Below are positions 30,082 through 39,436 of a stretch of DNA of 64,000 nucleotides, one piece after another. The first letter of the stretch is position 1. Each line of letters opens with the position of its first letter. The translations under genes were made by a program, and so were the position numbers. This DNA is from Winogradskyella schleiferi (GTDB taxonomy: Bacteria > Bacteroidota > Bacteroidia > Flavobacteriales > Flavobacteriaceae), in NCBI RefSeq assembly GCF_013394655.1, contig NZ_CP053351.1:1116001-1180000 (forward strand), written 5' to 3'. The notes under the pieces are model-generated. The model had not been told where the DNA came from. It was given only the letters and a program-made list of their open reading frames with translations, and did no database searches.

Positions 30082-30305
30082 TTAAATTATTTTTTGAAAT
30101 TGAAAGGTCGTATGAGCAAGTGCCAACATCAGAGCGTCCAACTGAATTATTAGGAAGAGCCAAGGTAAAACATGCCATTTTTGAAGGCGATTTAGACGAT
30201 GAAGAATTATAAATCGGGCAGATTACTAGTTTGATACATGATTTGAAATCGGTTGCTGAGATTTTTGAAGGATATAGTTAATGAGTTTGAAGAAGCTAAG
30301 CAAAA
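30082..30305 (+). pseudogene. Decayed copy of the nitronate monooxygenase 3' end
   Basis: Within the 516-base gap before the glycoside hydrolase gene, the sequence aligns codon by codon with the end of the gene at 25876-26817. The translation keeps TELLGRAK, FEGDLDD, IGQIT, LIHDLK and SVAEI, matching IELLGRAR, FEGDLDD, IGQIA, LIHDVK and PVAEI. A GAA codon has become TAA (near 30209), and one extra base after GAGATT shifts the frame, giving further stops. Only the last 75 or so codons remain; the 5' part is gone. Confidence 0.85.
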
Positions 30306-30437
30306 CAGGGTTGCATTTTGATGCTATTTATAAATAAATGGTAATTCTATAGTGGTGGAGATTATTTAACTTGTAAAACTAATTTCCCTTATCGCCATCA
30401 AGTTATTAAGGTTGGCATTCAATTTAAAATTTAAAAT

Positions 30438-32255
30438 ATGAGTAAATATCAGATACGATTAGTGTTCATTCTTCTTATTTCTATAGCTATTGGCACTAGT
30501 TATGCACAAACTACTATTAAAAAAATTAATGGAAATTGGGAATTACTAGTTGATGAAAAACCATATGAAATCAAAGGCGTAACATTTGGATATGACAGTG
30601 ATATTGATAATTATGATGCCTATTTTAAAGATTTAAAATTTCTGGGCGTAAATACCATTAGAACTTGGGCAACAGGAAATAATACAAATGCGTTACTAGA
30701 TGCTGCGCAAGAAAATGGTATTAAAGTTATGCTTGGTATATGGATGCGTCATGGGCGACCTGGAATGGAAGATGATGATAGCTTTAACTATCTTAAGAAT
30801 ACCGAAGGAAAAGAAGATATGTACCAAAATGCTCTTGAGGTAGTTAAGACTTATAAGAACCATCCTGCTATTCTTACTTGGGGAATTGGAAACGAAGTGT
30901 ATTTAAACACAGAAACAGATGAAGAAAAAGTGGCATATTCTCAATTATTGGAACGCATTTGTAGTACAATCAAAGGAAACGACCCCAATCACCCTATAAC
31001 ATCTGTTGAAGCTTGGACATTTGGTTTAGATTGGTGGCAAAAATATGTGCCTTCACTAGATATTTATGGATTAAACAGCTATGGAGCCGGAGCTGATCTG
31101 TTAGCTAATGAACTTAATAAAAAAGGGATAGATAAACCTTATATATTGACTGAGTTTGGAGTAACTGGTGAGTGGGATATAAAACAAGAAATTAACGGCG
31201 TAAAAGTTGAACCGAGTGATACTCAAAAATACGATGCTATTGCCAATGGTTACGTAAATTGGATACAGAATAAACCAGCGAATTTAGGTGTGTTCGTTTT
31301 TCATTATGCCAACGGCGGCAATTTTAGTGGTCCTTGGTTATTTACGCATTATGAAAGTATGACACGTCCTCAATATTGGGCCATACGCGAAGCTTACACA
31401 GGAAAAAAACCAATTAATAATGTACCAGAAATCAAAACCTTTGAGCTGACTAGTGCTAAAGCTGAAAGTGGTACTTGGATTCCTCTTAAATTAGACGTTT
31501 TAGACATAGAAAATGATAGTTTAAGCATTAGTTTTAATTATAACCAACGAACTGGAAGCCGCAAGCGCCGTGATCAAATAAACAAATTGGAGTTTCGTGG
31601 AGATATTAAAAACGGCTTCGAAATACAATTGCCTAAAGAAGATGGTTCCGTAAAAATATATGCTCTTGTAAAAGATAGTTATAACAATGTTGGTATTGCT
31701 TCTACAGGAATTGTTGTTTTGGATGATGAAGCAAAAAACATTAAATATTTGGTGCCAAAAGTAACCTTACCTTTTTATGTGTATAAGGATGGAGAGGACG
31801 ATCCTTTTACTGCTTCAGCATTTATGGGAAATTATAAAGTGATGAATGTAGATACGCAGTATAAAGGAGATGTATATTCAGGTAAAGCAGCATTAAAAAT
31901 TAGTTATAACCAAGAATATGATTGGTATGGTTTAGGCTTGGTAAATCCAGCTAATGATTGGGGTGACATTCTAGGAGGTTATAATATTTCAGGGGCTAAG
32001 AAATTTTCTTTTTGGGCAAAGGCTAACAAAAAAAATGTGACAGCCACTTTTGGTTTTGGACTTATTGGTAATGACAAACCTTTTCCTGATACAGCAAAAA
32101 AATCTAAAGAAATTAAGCTTACTACTAAGTGGAAAAAATATGCTATCAATATAAAAAATCTAGACTTAACTTGCATTAGATCGGGTTTTACTATTTTTTC
32201 GAGTAGTTATGGAAGTAGTCAAATTATTTTGATAGACAATGTGGTTTTTGAGTAG
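30438..32255 (+). CDS. Secreted glycoside hydrolase (GH2/GH5-like TIM barrel) with C-terminal carbohydrate-binding-like domain
   Basis: A 605-residue protein with signal peptide (cleavage after TSYAQ). The barrel (about 28-320) has the clan GH-A layout: KGVTFGYDSDIDNYDAYFKDLKFLGVNTIRTW, the acid/base Glu153 in TWGIGNEVY, and the probable nucleophile Glu239 in PYILTEFGVTGEW. A beta-sandwich linker (about 330-430) and a jelly-roll module (about 450-605, AALKISYNQEYDWYG ... LIDNVVFE) resembling carbohydrate-binding modules follow. The exact GH family and substrate cannot be set by eye; beta-glucan or beta-mannan are plausible. No SusC/SusD pair is adjacent, so it is not in an obvious polysaccharide utilisation locus. 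Confidence 0.8.
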   Translation: MSKYQIRLVFILLISIAIGTSYAQTTIKKINGNWELLVDEKPYEIKGVTFGYDSDIDNYDAYFKDLKFLGVNTIRTWATGNNTNALLDAAQENGIKVMLGIWMRHGRPGMEDDDSFNYLKNTEGKEDMYQNALEVVKTYKNHPAILTWGIGNEVYLNTETDEEKVAYSQLLERICSTIKGNDPNHPITSVEAWTFGLDWWQKYVPSLDIYGLNSYGAGADLLANELNKKGIDKPYILTEFGVTGEWDIKQEINGVKVEPSDTQKYDAIANGYVNWIQNKPANLGVFVFHYANGGNFSGPWLFTHYESMTRPQYWAIREAYTGKKPINNVPEIKTFELTSAKAESGTWIPLKLDVLDIENDSLSISFNYNQRTGSRKRRDQINKLEFRGDIKNGFEIQLPKEDGSVKIYALVKDSYNNVGIASTGIVVLDDEAKNIKYLVPKVTLPFYVYKDGEDDPFTASAFMGNYKVMNVDTQYKGDVYSGKAALKISYNQEYDWYGLGLVNPANDWGDILGGYNISGAKKFSFWAKANKKNVTATFGFGLIGNDKPFPDTAKKSKEIKLTTKWKKYAINIKNLDLTCIRSGFTIFSSSYGSSQIILIDNVVFE

Positions 32256-32360
32256 GCTTACATTTTGATAAAAACTATGGCACGAAAATTCTCATTTAGA
32301 TAATTGAAACATAAAAGAATCTATATCAAAAAGCAATTTATAAACTATTAAATAAAACAA

Positions 32361-32394
32361 AAAACTCCGATACTATAATAAGTATCGGAGTTTT
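32361..32394. terminator. Strong bidirectional terminator
   Basis: AAAACTCCGATACT (32361-32374), loop ATAATA, AGTATCGGAGTTTT (32381-32394): a perfect 14-base-pair stem with A and T tracts at its ends, between convergent genes. Confidence 0.92.
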
Positions 32395-32416
32395 GTATTG
32401 TAATCGCTTTTAGTTT

Positions 32417-35400
32417 TTAGCGTTTAATGAATTTCTGGGTAAACACTCTTCCTTCAGATTCTAAACGCAAAATATAATGGCCTTGGCTTAAACTTGAAAC
32501 GTCTATGGCATGTTCTTCTAGTTTTAAGTTCATCACACGTTTTCCTTCAATATTAAAAATCGTTGCAATTTTTCCAACCAAGTTAATAGGGCTATTAATA
32601 TTGATCTCGTTTCCAACAGGATTAGGGTGTATCGAGATATTTTCTAACGTTTCGTCTCCTACACTCAATGCTTCCCCTTCAAGAATGATATGATGGGTGT
32701 TAATGTCTGGATTTGTGATATTATCTATAATACCAGATGGCCAGTATATAATAATATTGGTAATGGCATCATCAGTTCCAAGTCCAAAATGGGTGTTTAA
32801 AGAACTCATAAAACGAAATCCTTCTCCACTACGCACGTCACGAATTTGAACACCAGAAGCTGTATGCACTTCAACTCTTGCACCAATGCCGTTAATATTA
32901 CTCTGAACTCCTGTCGTGGTAATTTTAACCCAATTATTAGCGGTCGTATCATTTGTATATAATGTGCTTCCCGAAACAGCATCAATAAACCCATCGTCAT
33001 TGATGTCTCCAAAAGAACCGTTATTTGAAGGTAAAACATTTTCGTAAAGTGTAAACGTCAAATCACCATTTCCAAAAAGAATATTTCCGTGGGAAGCAAT
33101 ATCCAAATTGCCATCGTTGTCAAAATCGTGGGTACAATTTTCAATTCCTGTAGATGTTAATTCCAAAACTCCAGATGTATCGGTTACTTCAACGAAAACA
33201 CCATCACCATCATTTCTTAATAATTTTGAAGTTCCAGAACTCGCACCAATATAGGTGTCCATATCGCCATCATTGTCAAAATCACCCCAAGCCGAAGACC
33301 ATGTTTGCATACCATCGTCTAGCCCTTGGGCTGGTGCAGTATCTGTATAAGTGCCATCGCCATTGTTAGTGAATAGTTGATTGATTGGTCCGCCACCACA
33401 TTTGGCAATAAACATGTCAATATCGCGATCATTATCATAATCGATCCAAACAGATCCATAGTTTCCTCTTACAAGACCTAAATTTCCTTGTCCATAAGAT
33501 AAATTTCCGCTGCCATCATTCATATAGTATACATTGGCATCTACATCATGACATACAAAGGCATCTAAGTGACCATCATTATTGATATCGGCAAAATTAG
33601 AACGTTGTGAGAATACATATTCGGATCCGGAAACTTGGGTAAACCCTGTACCTGAAGCATTGGCCTTCATAAAGGTAACACCACTTCCTCCACCATAAAG
33701 TAAATCGGTAAATCCGTTTCTGTCAAAATCGGCAGCTGCCAAACTCCATGAAGGCGAATTTGCAGCACTTGTTGTGGTGATGTTTGTTGCTGTAGCACTT
33801 AATCCACCACCTGCTTGTTGGTAGAAGATATTTACATTGGTATTACCTATAGAAACCACATCATCTAAAAAGTCACCATTCATATCTACAACAGCTCTCT
33901 GGGTACCTGTAACTGAAACCGTTGATGTTGTAAATGTTGCTGGTGGAGGAGGTGCCAACGTAGCGAATGTTAGAGGTCCACTCCAAAGACTGGTATCTGA
34001 CCCACAAACAGCACGAACATAAACTTCATAGATTCTTCCAGCCTCTAAGTCAGAAACGTTTATAGTGGTTGTGTTTGCAGAAGTTCCTGCTCCTATTGGT
34101 ATACCTGTTCCTGATAGTTGCACCACATACTCCCAAGTACCTTCGCCGTTGTTTGCAGTCCAAGAAATCGTTGCTGAAGTTTGCGTTATGGCAGAAACTT
34201 CAATACTTGAAGGTGCAATACAGAAAGATCCACACGTTTCAATACGAATATAGTCTATGGACATATCTCCTTCAAAACCTGTGCCTGTTCCTGTATGGCT
34301 AAATTCTACATAAATCACTTGTCCTATGTAAGCATCTAAATTAACACCTATAGGAATCCAAGCTTCAGTTCCACTGGTTTGTAGTTCTCCTGTATAAGTA
34401 AATAGTGTTGTAAAAGGACCACTGGCAGATGTGCCAACATTTACATTTAAAGTTCCCATGTCTTCGCCATAAGCATGCATGTAAAAAGACAATTCAGCGC
34501 CATCTGTTGCAGTTGATAAATCTATCGCTGGACTTATTGCAGAAGCTGAGTCTGTTGTGTCTCCAGAGGCTTCAAAATTCATATAACTTGAACCACTATA
34601 AGCATTGTCTGGTCCAGTGCCATCAGAGGTCGAATCGTCAGGTATTTCCCAACTTCCATTACCATTGTTTAAATCTCCTGTCCAGCCAGAAGCTAAATCA
34701 AACTCTTCAGTAAAGATAAAAGATGAAGATCCTGATGCGCAGGTAACGCCAACCGGTCCTGGTGGAGGACAGTTACTTTGTGTTATTGAGCTACTATTTA
34801 TAGCACAATTGACATCTTGATCATTTTGAATATTAATAACAATAGCAGTAGCATTTGCATACGGTCCAAATTGAACGGTTCCAGTCGCACTTAATGATTG
34901 CGTAGAACTTGATTGATTATCAGAAATTGTTAACGATGTCGCTGAGCCTAAATCAGAAACGTTGACATCCACCAAAAAACCGCCACTTGCTTCACAATTA
35001 TCTACGACTGTATATGTTGCCGTTGGGTTTGAACAAGTAGCACAGCTGACATCGAAATCCCATGGGATATAATCATTCTCGGCACAGTTGATTGTAAAGT
35101 CAGAATCTATAGATACTGTGATCATATTACCAGTTGATTGAAAGGTAAGACCAGTTAAATCTCCGCTGTTTCCATAGCCATTGTATAATTCGTTGCCATC
35201 CGTGTTTAGAACAATCAATTCGTCATAAGTATTTTCTACGCGACCAGCATTGAATGTCACGCGTAAATCTGATCCATCAGAACTTACAAAAACAAAACTT
35301 GTGGTATCGTTATCACTATAACAATAGGTTGTGTTTACGGGACCTACTGAACAATCTACTGTAGTTTGCGCTCCTGCAATAAAATAGGATAGAAGTAAGG

Positions 35401-35425
35401 CTAGAATTAGTGTGATTTTTTTCAT
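32417..35425 (-). CDS. Large T9SS-secreted VCBS/FG-GAP protein with ASPIC/UnbV domain
   Basis: A 1002-residue protein. In order: signal peptide (MKKITLILALLLSYFIAGAQ), a CUB-like domain with Cys pairs (about 22-130), a MAM-like jelly roll (about 230-395, FDLASGWTGDLNNGNGSWEIPDD), a fibronectin type III domain (about 400-490), FG-GAP/VCBS calcium-binding repeats forming a beta propeller (about 500-800, DFDRNGFTDLLYGG, DYDNDRDIDMFIA, DFDNDGDMDTYIG, DFDNDGNLDIASH), the ASPIC/UnbV module (about 820-895, GIGARVEVHTASG ... YWPSG), and a type A T9SS sorting domain (SIHPNPVGNEINI ... GHYILRLES). It should be displayed on or released from the cell. It follows the diheme cytochrome gene by 26 bases, so they form an operon. 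Confidence 0.9.
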   Translation of the reverse strand: MKKITLILALLLSYFIAGAQTTVDCSVGPVNTTYCYSDNDTTSFVFVSSDGSDLRVTFNAGRVENTYDELIVLNTDGNELYNGYGNSGDLTGLTFQSTGNMITVSIDSDFTINCAENDYIPWDFDVSCATCSNPTATYTVVDNCEASGGFLVDVNVSDLGSATSLTISDNQSSSTQSLSATGTVQFGPYANATAIVINIQNDQDVNCAINSSSITQSNCPPPGPVGVTCASGSSSFIFTEEFDLASGWTGDLNNGNGSWEIPDDSTSDGTGPDNAYSGSSYMNFEASGDTTDSASAISPAIDLSTATDGAELSFYMHAYGEDMGTLNVNVGTSASGPFTTLFTYTGELQTSGTEAWIPIGVNLDAYIGQVIYVEFSHTGTGTGFEGDMSIDYIRIETCGSFCIAPSSIEVSAITQTSATISWTANNGEGTWEYVVQLSGTGIPIGAGTSANTTTINVSDLEAGRIYEVYVRAVCGSDTSLWSGPLTFATLAPPPPATFTTSTVSVTGTQRAVVDMNGDFLDDVVSIGNTNVNIFYQQAGGGLSATATNITTTSAANSPSWSLAAADFDRNGFTDLLYGGGSGVTFMKANASGTGFTQVSGSEYVFSQRSNFADINNDGHLDAFVCHDVDANVYYMNDGSGNLSYGQGNLGLVRGNYGSVWIDYDNDRDIDMFIAKCGGGPINQLFTNNGDGTYTDTAPAQGLDDGMQTWSSAWGDFDNDGDMDTYIGASSGTSKLLRNDGDGVFVEVTDTSGVLELTSTGIENCTHDFDNDGNLDIASHGNILFGNGDLTFTLYENVLPSNNGSFGDINDDGFIDAVSGSTLYTNDTTANNWVKITTTGVQSNINGIGARVEVHTASGVQIRDVRSGEGFRFMSSLNTHFGLGTDDAITNIIIYWPSGIIDNITNPDINTHHIILEGEALSVGDETLENISIHPNPVGNEININSPINLVGKIATIFNIEGKRVMNLKLEEHAIDVSSLSQGHYILRLESEGRVFTQKFIKR

Positions 35426-35451
35426 AAGTTAATTTTTTAATGTGTTGGTAT

Positions 35452-36564
35452 TTATTCGCATTCAGTGGTTAAGCCATCGATCCATTCGCCGATTAGCGCA
35501 ACGGCGTCTTCATGGATAATATTCCGTCCTAACAAAGGCATTCTAATTTCTTCTGCTGCTGTATTTATTCTATAATATAGCACAGAACGTTCTTTTATCG
35601 ATGGTTCAACAATTTTTGTCATTCCAGGAACTTCCGTATCTGGTTCAACACAAACCCCTAAATTGGTCTGGTCAGCAGTATTGCCAAAAGCAAAACGCAT
35701 AGGTCTGTAATCACAATAAGCCAATTCTGTATGGCAATGAGCACAATTAATATCAATGTAAGAACGTACCCTTAAATCAATAGGTTGTGTTTCATCTTTC
35801 CAATTTACAACTGTATTTACTGTGGTGGGCAAATTAGGTTCTAAATAGCCTTCTGCTATTAATTTTTCCAATTGATTTTGAGAACCATCAGCATATAAAT
35901 ATACGTTATTTAAATTTTGTGGTTTTACGCCAATAGGCACAGAATTGTCTCCGCTCTTATGGCAGGTAATACATTCTACGAATGATGGGATGCGGTAATT
36001 AGTACTTTTTGCAACACCATTTTCCAGAAAATCAATATTGGTAAACGAGCCTTCAAGGCTAAAGGTTGCCTCTGTTTGATCATCATTCCAGATGTAGTCG
36101 GCAAAATACCAATCGTCTGATTTTTTTAACATAACCCGAGTTTCTATGATACGCGTCGTATTGCTGGGTTGCACATTATTATAATAGAAGGTTTTAATAA
36201 GAAACGTTCCAACGGGAAAATCAAGATAAGTATCATCTGATACATAATTTGCTTTTACATCACTTGGCATCCAAACAAAACGTTTCTTTTTGGCGTAGTC
36301 TGTAAATAAAGTAGAAATTGGTTCATATGGAATGACACCTAAAACAGGCTCTTGAGCTTTCATTTCGCCTTCAAAAAAGTTGTATTCTGCAAGTGTGTTG
36401 AACGGAAAAGCGTCCATGTCCAACACGACTTGTGAAACAGGAATGAAGTCGTCATCATGGGCAGGACTTTCATCATTTGAACACGAAAAAAGAATAGCCA
36501 AAAACAGCGCTGCAACGGCAAATAATAGTAGCTTTTTTATGATATATGGTTTTGTTTTAAACAC
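35452..36564 (-). CDS. Diheme c-type cytochrome lipoprotein (SO2930/HNE_0200-like)
   Basis: A 370-residue lipoprotein (lipobox LFSC, Cys28) starting at GTG 36564. Two CXXCH heme-c motifs are present: CITCH (198-202) and CAHCH (274-278). The architecture, a beta-rich N-terminal part (FPVGTFLIKTFYY ... ETRVMLKK) before two cytochrome-like segments, matches the SO2930-type diheme family, in which RMPLLGRN supplies a likely Met ligand near residue 347. It should sit in the periplasm or outer membrane and carry electrons or have peroxidase-like activity. Being first in an operon with a VCBS/ASPIC T9SS protein suggests a joint envelope function. The -7 element lies nine bases before the GTG. Confidence 0.8.
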   Translation of the reverse strand: MFKTKPYIIKKLLLFAVAALFLAILFSCSNDESPAHDDDFIPVSQVVLDMDAFPFNTLAEYNFFEGEMKAQEPVLGVIPYEPISTLFTDYAKKKRFVWMPSDVKANYVSDDTYLDFPVGTFLIKTFYYNNVQPSNTTRIIETRVMLKKSDDWYFADYIWNDDQTEATFSLEGSFTNIDFLENGVAKSTNYRIPSFVECITCHKSGDNSVPIGVKPQNLNNVYLYADGSQNQLEKLIAEGYLEPNLPTTVNTVVNWKDETQPIDLRVRSYIDINCAHCHTELAYCDYRPMRFAFGNTADQTNLGVCVEPDTEVPGMTKIVEPSIKERSVLYYRINTAAEEIRMPLLGRNIIHEDAVALIGEWIDGLTTECE

Positions 36565-36572
36565 GAATATAG

Positions 36573-36599
36573 CAAAAATATCAATCAGTTAAACTGATT
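36573..36599 (-). promoter_or_regulatory. Promoter of the cytochrome operon with palindromic operator candidate
   Basis: On the minus strand TATTTTTG (36580 to 36573) fits TAnnTTTG; the GTG start follows after eight bases. Directly upstream lies a perfect palindrome AATCAGT-taa-ACTGATT (36583-36599), placed between the expected -33 and -7 positions, where a dimeric regulator would block or guide RNA polymerase. Confidence 0.5.
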
Positions 36600-36956
36600 A
36601 TTAGTTTGTTACTATTACAATAGAACAGATAAGCTTACATTTTTCCTACCTCTTGGTTTATTTTATATTCAAATTAAGAAAAGTGCTTTTTCTAAGGCAC
36701 GAGAGAAATATAAAACAAAACCCAAACGAACTTAAATTTTTTATGAAACACAAACACATAAATAATAACAGTTCAGGTTTTAAAATTATTTATTTTACTT
36801 CATATAAAACTGTTATTTTTGTAATAATCTGAGTTAGACAAAGGATTTAATTTGCTGAACCCTAAGAAATTTACTTGAGAATTAAATAAAAATTAATTTA
36901 AGTATAAAACAGATACTAGGTCGAACTCAAGTCAACAGCATATAATTTCTAAAGAA
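36600..36956 (+). promoter_or_regulatory. Intergenic region with -7 element for the DUF3124 gene
   Basis: A 357-base AT-rich gap between divergent genes. The -7 element TATTTTTG is at 36814-36821, leaving a leader of about 130 nt before ATG 36957. Nothing else is recognised; no open frame worth calling. Confidence 0.4.
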
Positions 36957-37475
36957 ATGAAAAAAATAATAATCTTAACGGCAATACTTCTTGGTTTTTA
37001 CGCGTGTGAAAACAAAATAAAATTGGGTAATGATGAAGATCCTATACAGGTTAATTGGAATAAAAGAGTCGCAACAATTTCTGCCGTAGATTCTTTAGAT
37101 TCAGGTCATTCTTATTTGTCAATTTATTCACAGATTTATAGTTATTCTCAACATAAGACTTACAATCTTACGGCAATGGTAAGTTTAAGAAATGTGAGTA
37201 TGAAGGACACCATATACTTAACCAATGTGGATTATTATGACACACACGGAACACTTTTACGAAGCTATATTAAGAAACCTGTGTATTTAGCACCATTAGA
37301 AACTATTGAAATTGTTATCGATGAAGCTGATACTTCGGGAGGCACAGGTTCTAATTTTCTATTCGATTGGAAAGCGCCAAAAGGGTCTCCAGAGCCACTT
37401 TTCGAAGGCGTAATGACATCAACTGCCGGACAGCAAGGATTGTCATTTATTACACATGCTAGACGGATTCGTTAA
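36957..37475 (+). CDS. DUF3124 domain lipoprotein
   Basis: A 172-residue protein with lipobox YAC (Cys17). The whole mature part fits DUF3124: a YNLTAMVSLRNVSMKDTIYLTNVDYYDTHGxLLRSYIKKPVYLAPLET pattern, followed by DTSGGTGSNFLFDW and the end motif GQQGLSFITHARRI. Beta-sandwich fold expected; the family has no assigned function. Monocistronic, as the MATE gene has its own promoter. Confidence 0.82.
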   Translation: MKKIIILTAILLGFYACENKIKLGNDEDPIQVNWNKRVATISAVDSLDSGHSYLSIYSQIYSYSQHKTYNLTAMVSLRNVSMKDTIYLTNVDYYDTHGTLLRSYIKKPVYLAPLETIEIVIDEADTSGGTGSNFLFDWKAPKGSPEPLFEGVMTSTAGQQGLSFITHARRIR

Positions 37476-37571
37476 AATCTCATTATTTCTTGTTCTTTTG
37501 TAACCAGTGATTATGTCTTGTTTTTATTGATAAAAAACAAATTCAAACACTAAAATTTCATCTATAAATTA

Positions 37572-37603
37572 TTGAAATTACTTAAACCTAAGCACTACTT
37601 TTG
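37572..37603 (+). promoter_or_regulatory. Complete Bacteroidota promoter of the MATE gene
   Basis: TTG at 37572-37574, 21-base spacer, TACTTTTG at 37596-37603. Both elements fit the -33/-7 consensus. The -7 element ends four bases before ATG 37608, so the transcript would be leaderless. The -33 TTG is in frame with the gene and gives a false upstream start. Confidence 0.7.
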
Positions 37604-37607
37604 CGCC

Positions 37608-38984
37608 ATGGTTTTAAGCAACTACACCAAAGAATTTAGATACAATCTCAAACTTGCGTCGCCTGTGATGTTAGGCATGCTTGGACATACTTTTGTGAGT
37701 TTTGTGGATAATGTTATGGTTGGTCAGTTGGGAGCAGCAGAACTTGCAGCCGTGTCTTTAGGTAACAGTTTTATATTTATTGCGATGTCTTTAGGTATTG
37801 GGTTTTCTACAGCCATAACCCCTTTAGTGGCAGAAGCAGATACTGAGAAAAACTTCGAAAAAGGGAAGTCGGTCTTTAAACACGGCCTTTTCCTTTGTAC
37901 GGTTTTGGGATTGGTATTGTTTGGGATGCTTTTATTTGCCAAACCATTAATGTATGTTATGGATCAGCCGGAAGAAGTGGTTGATTTGGCAATTCCTTAT
38001 TTGGACTTAGTAGCATTCTCTTTAGTGCCATTGATAGTTTTTCAGGCATTTAAACAATTTAGTGATGGTTTGTCATTGACCAAATATCCTATGTATGCCA
38101 CTATTGTAGCCAATGTTCTAAACGTGGGAATTAACTATGTATTGATTTTTGGAAAATTTGGATTTCCCGAAATGGGAATTGTTGGTGCAGCCGTTGGTAC
38201 GTTGGTATCTCGTTTTATCATGGTCGCTCACTTATGGTGGCTACTTGCCAAACGTAAAAAATCTAAAGCATATGTAACTAATATTAAGTTTTTTCAACTA
38301 AAAAAGAAACCCATTAAAAAATTAAGCCATTTAGGCTTGCCCAGTGCGATGCAAATGTTTTTTGAAGTTGGGATTTTTACGGCAGCCATTTGGTTAAGTG
38401 GTACTTTGGGTGCGAACGCACAAGCCGCAAACCAAATAGCCTTAAATTTATCTTCCATGACATTTATGGTCGCTATAGGTTTGAGCGTGGCAGCTATGGT
38501 CAGGGTTGGAAACCAAAAAGGTTTAAAAGATTTTAAAGCTTTAAAACGAATTGCGGAATCTATTTTTTTAGTCGGCTTTATATTTGCAGTGATTTTTGCT
38601 TTATTATTTGTGATTTTTCATACCGTCCTTCCAAATTTGTATGTCGATTTGGATGACCCAAAAAATGCCGTTGATACGGCCGAAGTGGTAAAAATCGCAG
38701 CAACATTATTGTTGGCAGCTGCGGTTTTTCAAATTAGCGATAGTCTTCAAGTTATTGCTCTGGGAGCATTACGTGGACTACAGGATGTTAAGATGCCAAC
38801 ACTAATAACGTTTATTTCCTATTGGGTAATTGGTTTTCCTATTAGTTATTTTTTAGGAAAAGAAGAAGCCATGGGGAGCTTAGGTATATGGATAGGATTG
38901 TTGTCAGGATTGACAGTTGCGGCAATATTGCTCTTCATAAGGTTTAATTATCTAACTAAGAAGTTGATTAGCAAGAGTACTTAA
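37608..38984 (+). CDS. MATE family multidrug efflux transporter
   Basis: A 458-residue inner-membrane protein with 12 predicted helices in two MatE halves. N-half motifs: LKLASPVMLGMLGHTFVSFVDNVMVGQLGAAELAAVSLGNS. C-half: LGLPSAMQMFFEVGIFTAAIWLSGTLGANAQAANQIALNLSSMTFMVAIGLSVAAMVRVGNQ. It exports cationic drugs or metabolites in exchange for H+ or Na+. I start it at ATG 37608 (MVLSNYTKEFRYN); the upstream TTG at 37572 is the -33 promoter element and the intervening residues are not part of the family. Confidence 0.94.
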   Translation: MVLSNYTKEFRYNLKLASPVMLGMLGHTFVSFVDNVMVGQLGAAELAAVSLGNSFIFIAMSLGIGFSTAITPLVAEADTEKNFEKGKSVFKHGLFLCTVLGLVLFGMLLFAKPLMYVMDQPEEVVDLAIPYLDLVAFSLVPLIVFQAFKQFSDGLSLTKYPMYATIVANVLNVGINYVLIFGKFGFPEMGIVGAAVGTLVSRFIMVAHLWWLLAKRKKSKAYVTNIKFFQLKKKPIKKLSHLGLPSAMQMFFEVGIFTAAIWLSGTLGANAQAANQIALNLSSMTFMVAIGLSVAAMVRVGNQKGLKDFKALKRIAESIFLVGFIFAVIFALLFVIFHTVLPNLYVDLDDPKNAVDTAEVVKIAATLLLAAAVFQISDSLQVIALGALRGLQDVKMPTLITFISYWVIGFPISYFLGKEEAMGSLGIWIGLLSGLTVAAILLFIRFNYLTKKLISKST

Positions 38985-39082
38985 AGTTATAAGTATCAAA
39001 AGTGCCTTAAATTTTTCTCACTCTGAAGTGAAAGGTATTTAAAGTAAAAAGTACTTATATCTATTAACTCAATAGGATTTAC

Positions 39083-39090
39083 TATTTTTG
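39083..39090 (+). promoter_or_regulatory. -7 element for the small protein/PAP2 unit
   Basis: TATTTTTG fits TAnnTTTG and lies 103 bases before the ATG at 39194. The surrounding gap (38985-39193) is full of short AAAGT, AGTACTT and GGCACTT repeats but holds no gene. Confidence 0.45.
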
Positions 39091-39193
39091 CGCAACAGTA
39101 AGAAAAACTTTCAGTACTTCTAGTTTCAGGCACTTTGAGTACTTTTAAGAATAACTTAAGGCACTTTAAACTTATAACTTTTTAACTTAAAGA

Positions 39194-39421
39194 ATGGAAC
39201 TACCAAAATTCATATTAGGCGACAATACCGATTATCCAGATGCGATTTTTATAATTCATACTGAATTTCCACGTTTTATCATAAATCTAGAAAATGATGA
39301 AGTTGAATGGTTTGAAGAATTCGACCAACATGATGAAAAGGAACTGGAATCCGAAATGGAGAACTATATTCAACAAGCTACCGATTTCTACGATAGAGAA
39401 ATTGCCAGATATGATGATTAA
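39194..39421 (+). CDS. Small acidic conserved protein, function unknown
   Basis: A 75-residue, very acidic cytoplasmic protein (DNTDYPDAIFIIHTEFPRFIINLENDEVEWFEEFD ... ESEMENYIQQATDFYDREIARYD). It looks like a conserved flavobacterial small protein. It starts the unit that continues with two PAP2 genes (15 bases to the first), but its role there is unknown. Confidence 0.7.
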   Translation: MELPKFILGDNTDYPDAIFIIHTEFPRFIINLENDEVEWFEEFDQHDEKELESEMENYIQQATDFYDREIARYDD

Positions 39422-39436
39422 GAAAAATAGAATTGA

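Noticed and set aside
30438..32255. Calling a polysaccharide utilisation locus around the glycoside hydrolase
   Set aside because: No SusC/SusD pair, sulfatase or second carbohydrate enzyme is nearby.
38985..39193. AAAGT, AGTACTT and GGCACTT repeats, and similar AAAGT runs at 55214-55270
   Set aside because: Degenerate simple sequence without constant unit or spacing; not a CRISPR array and no structure seen.
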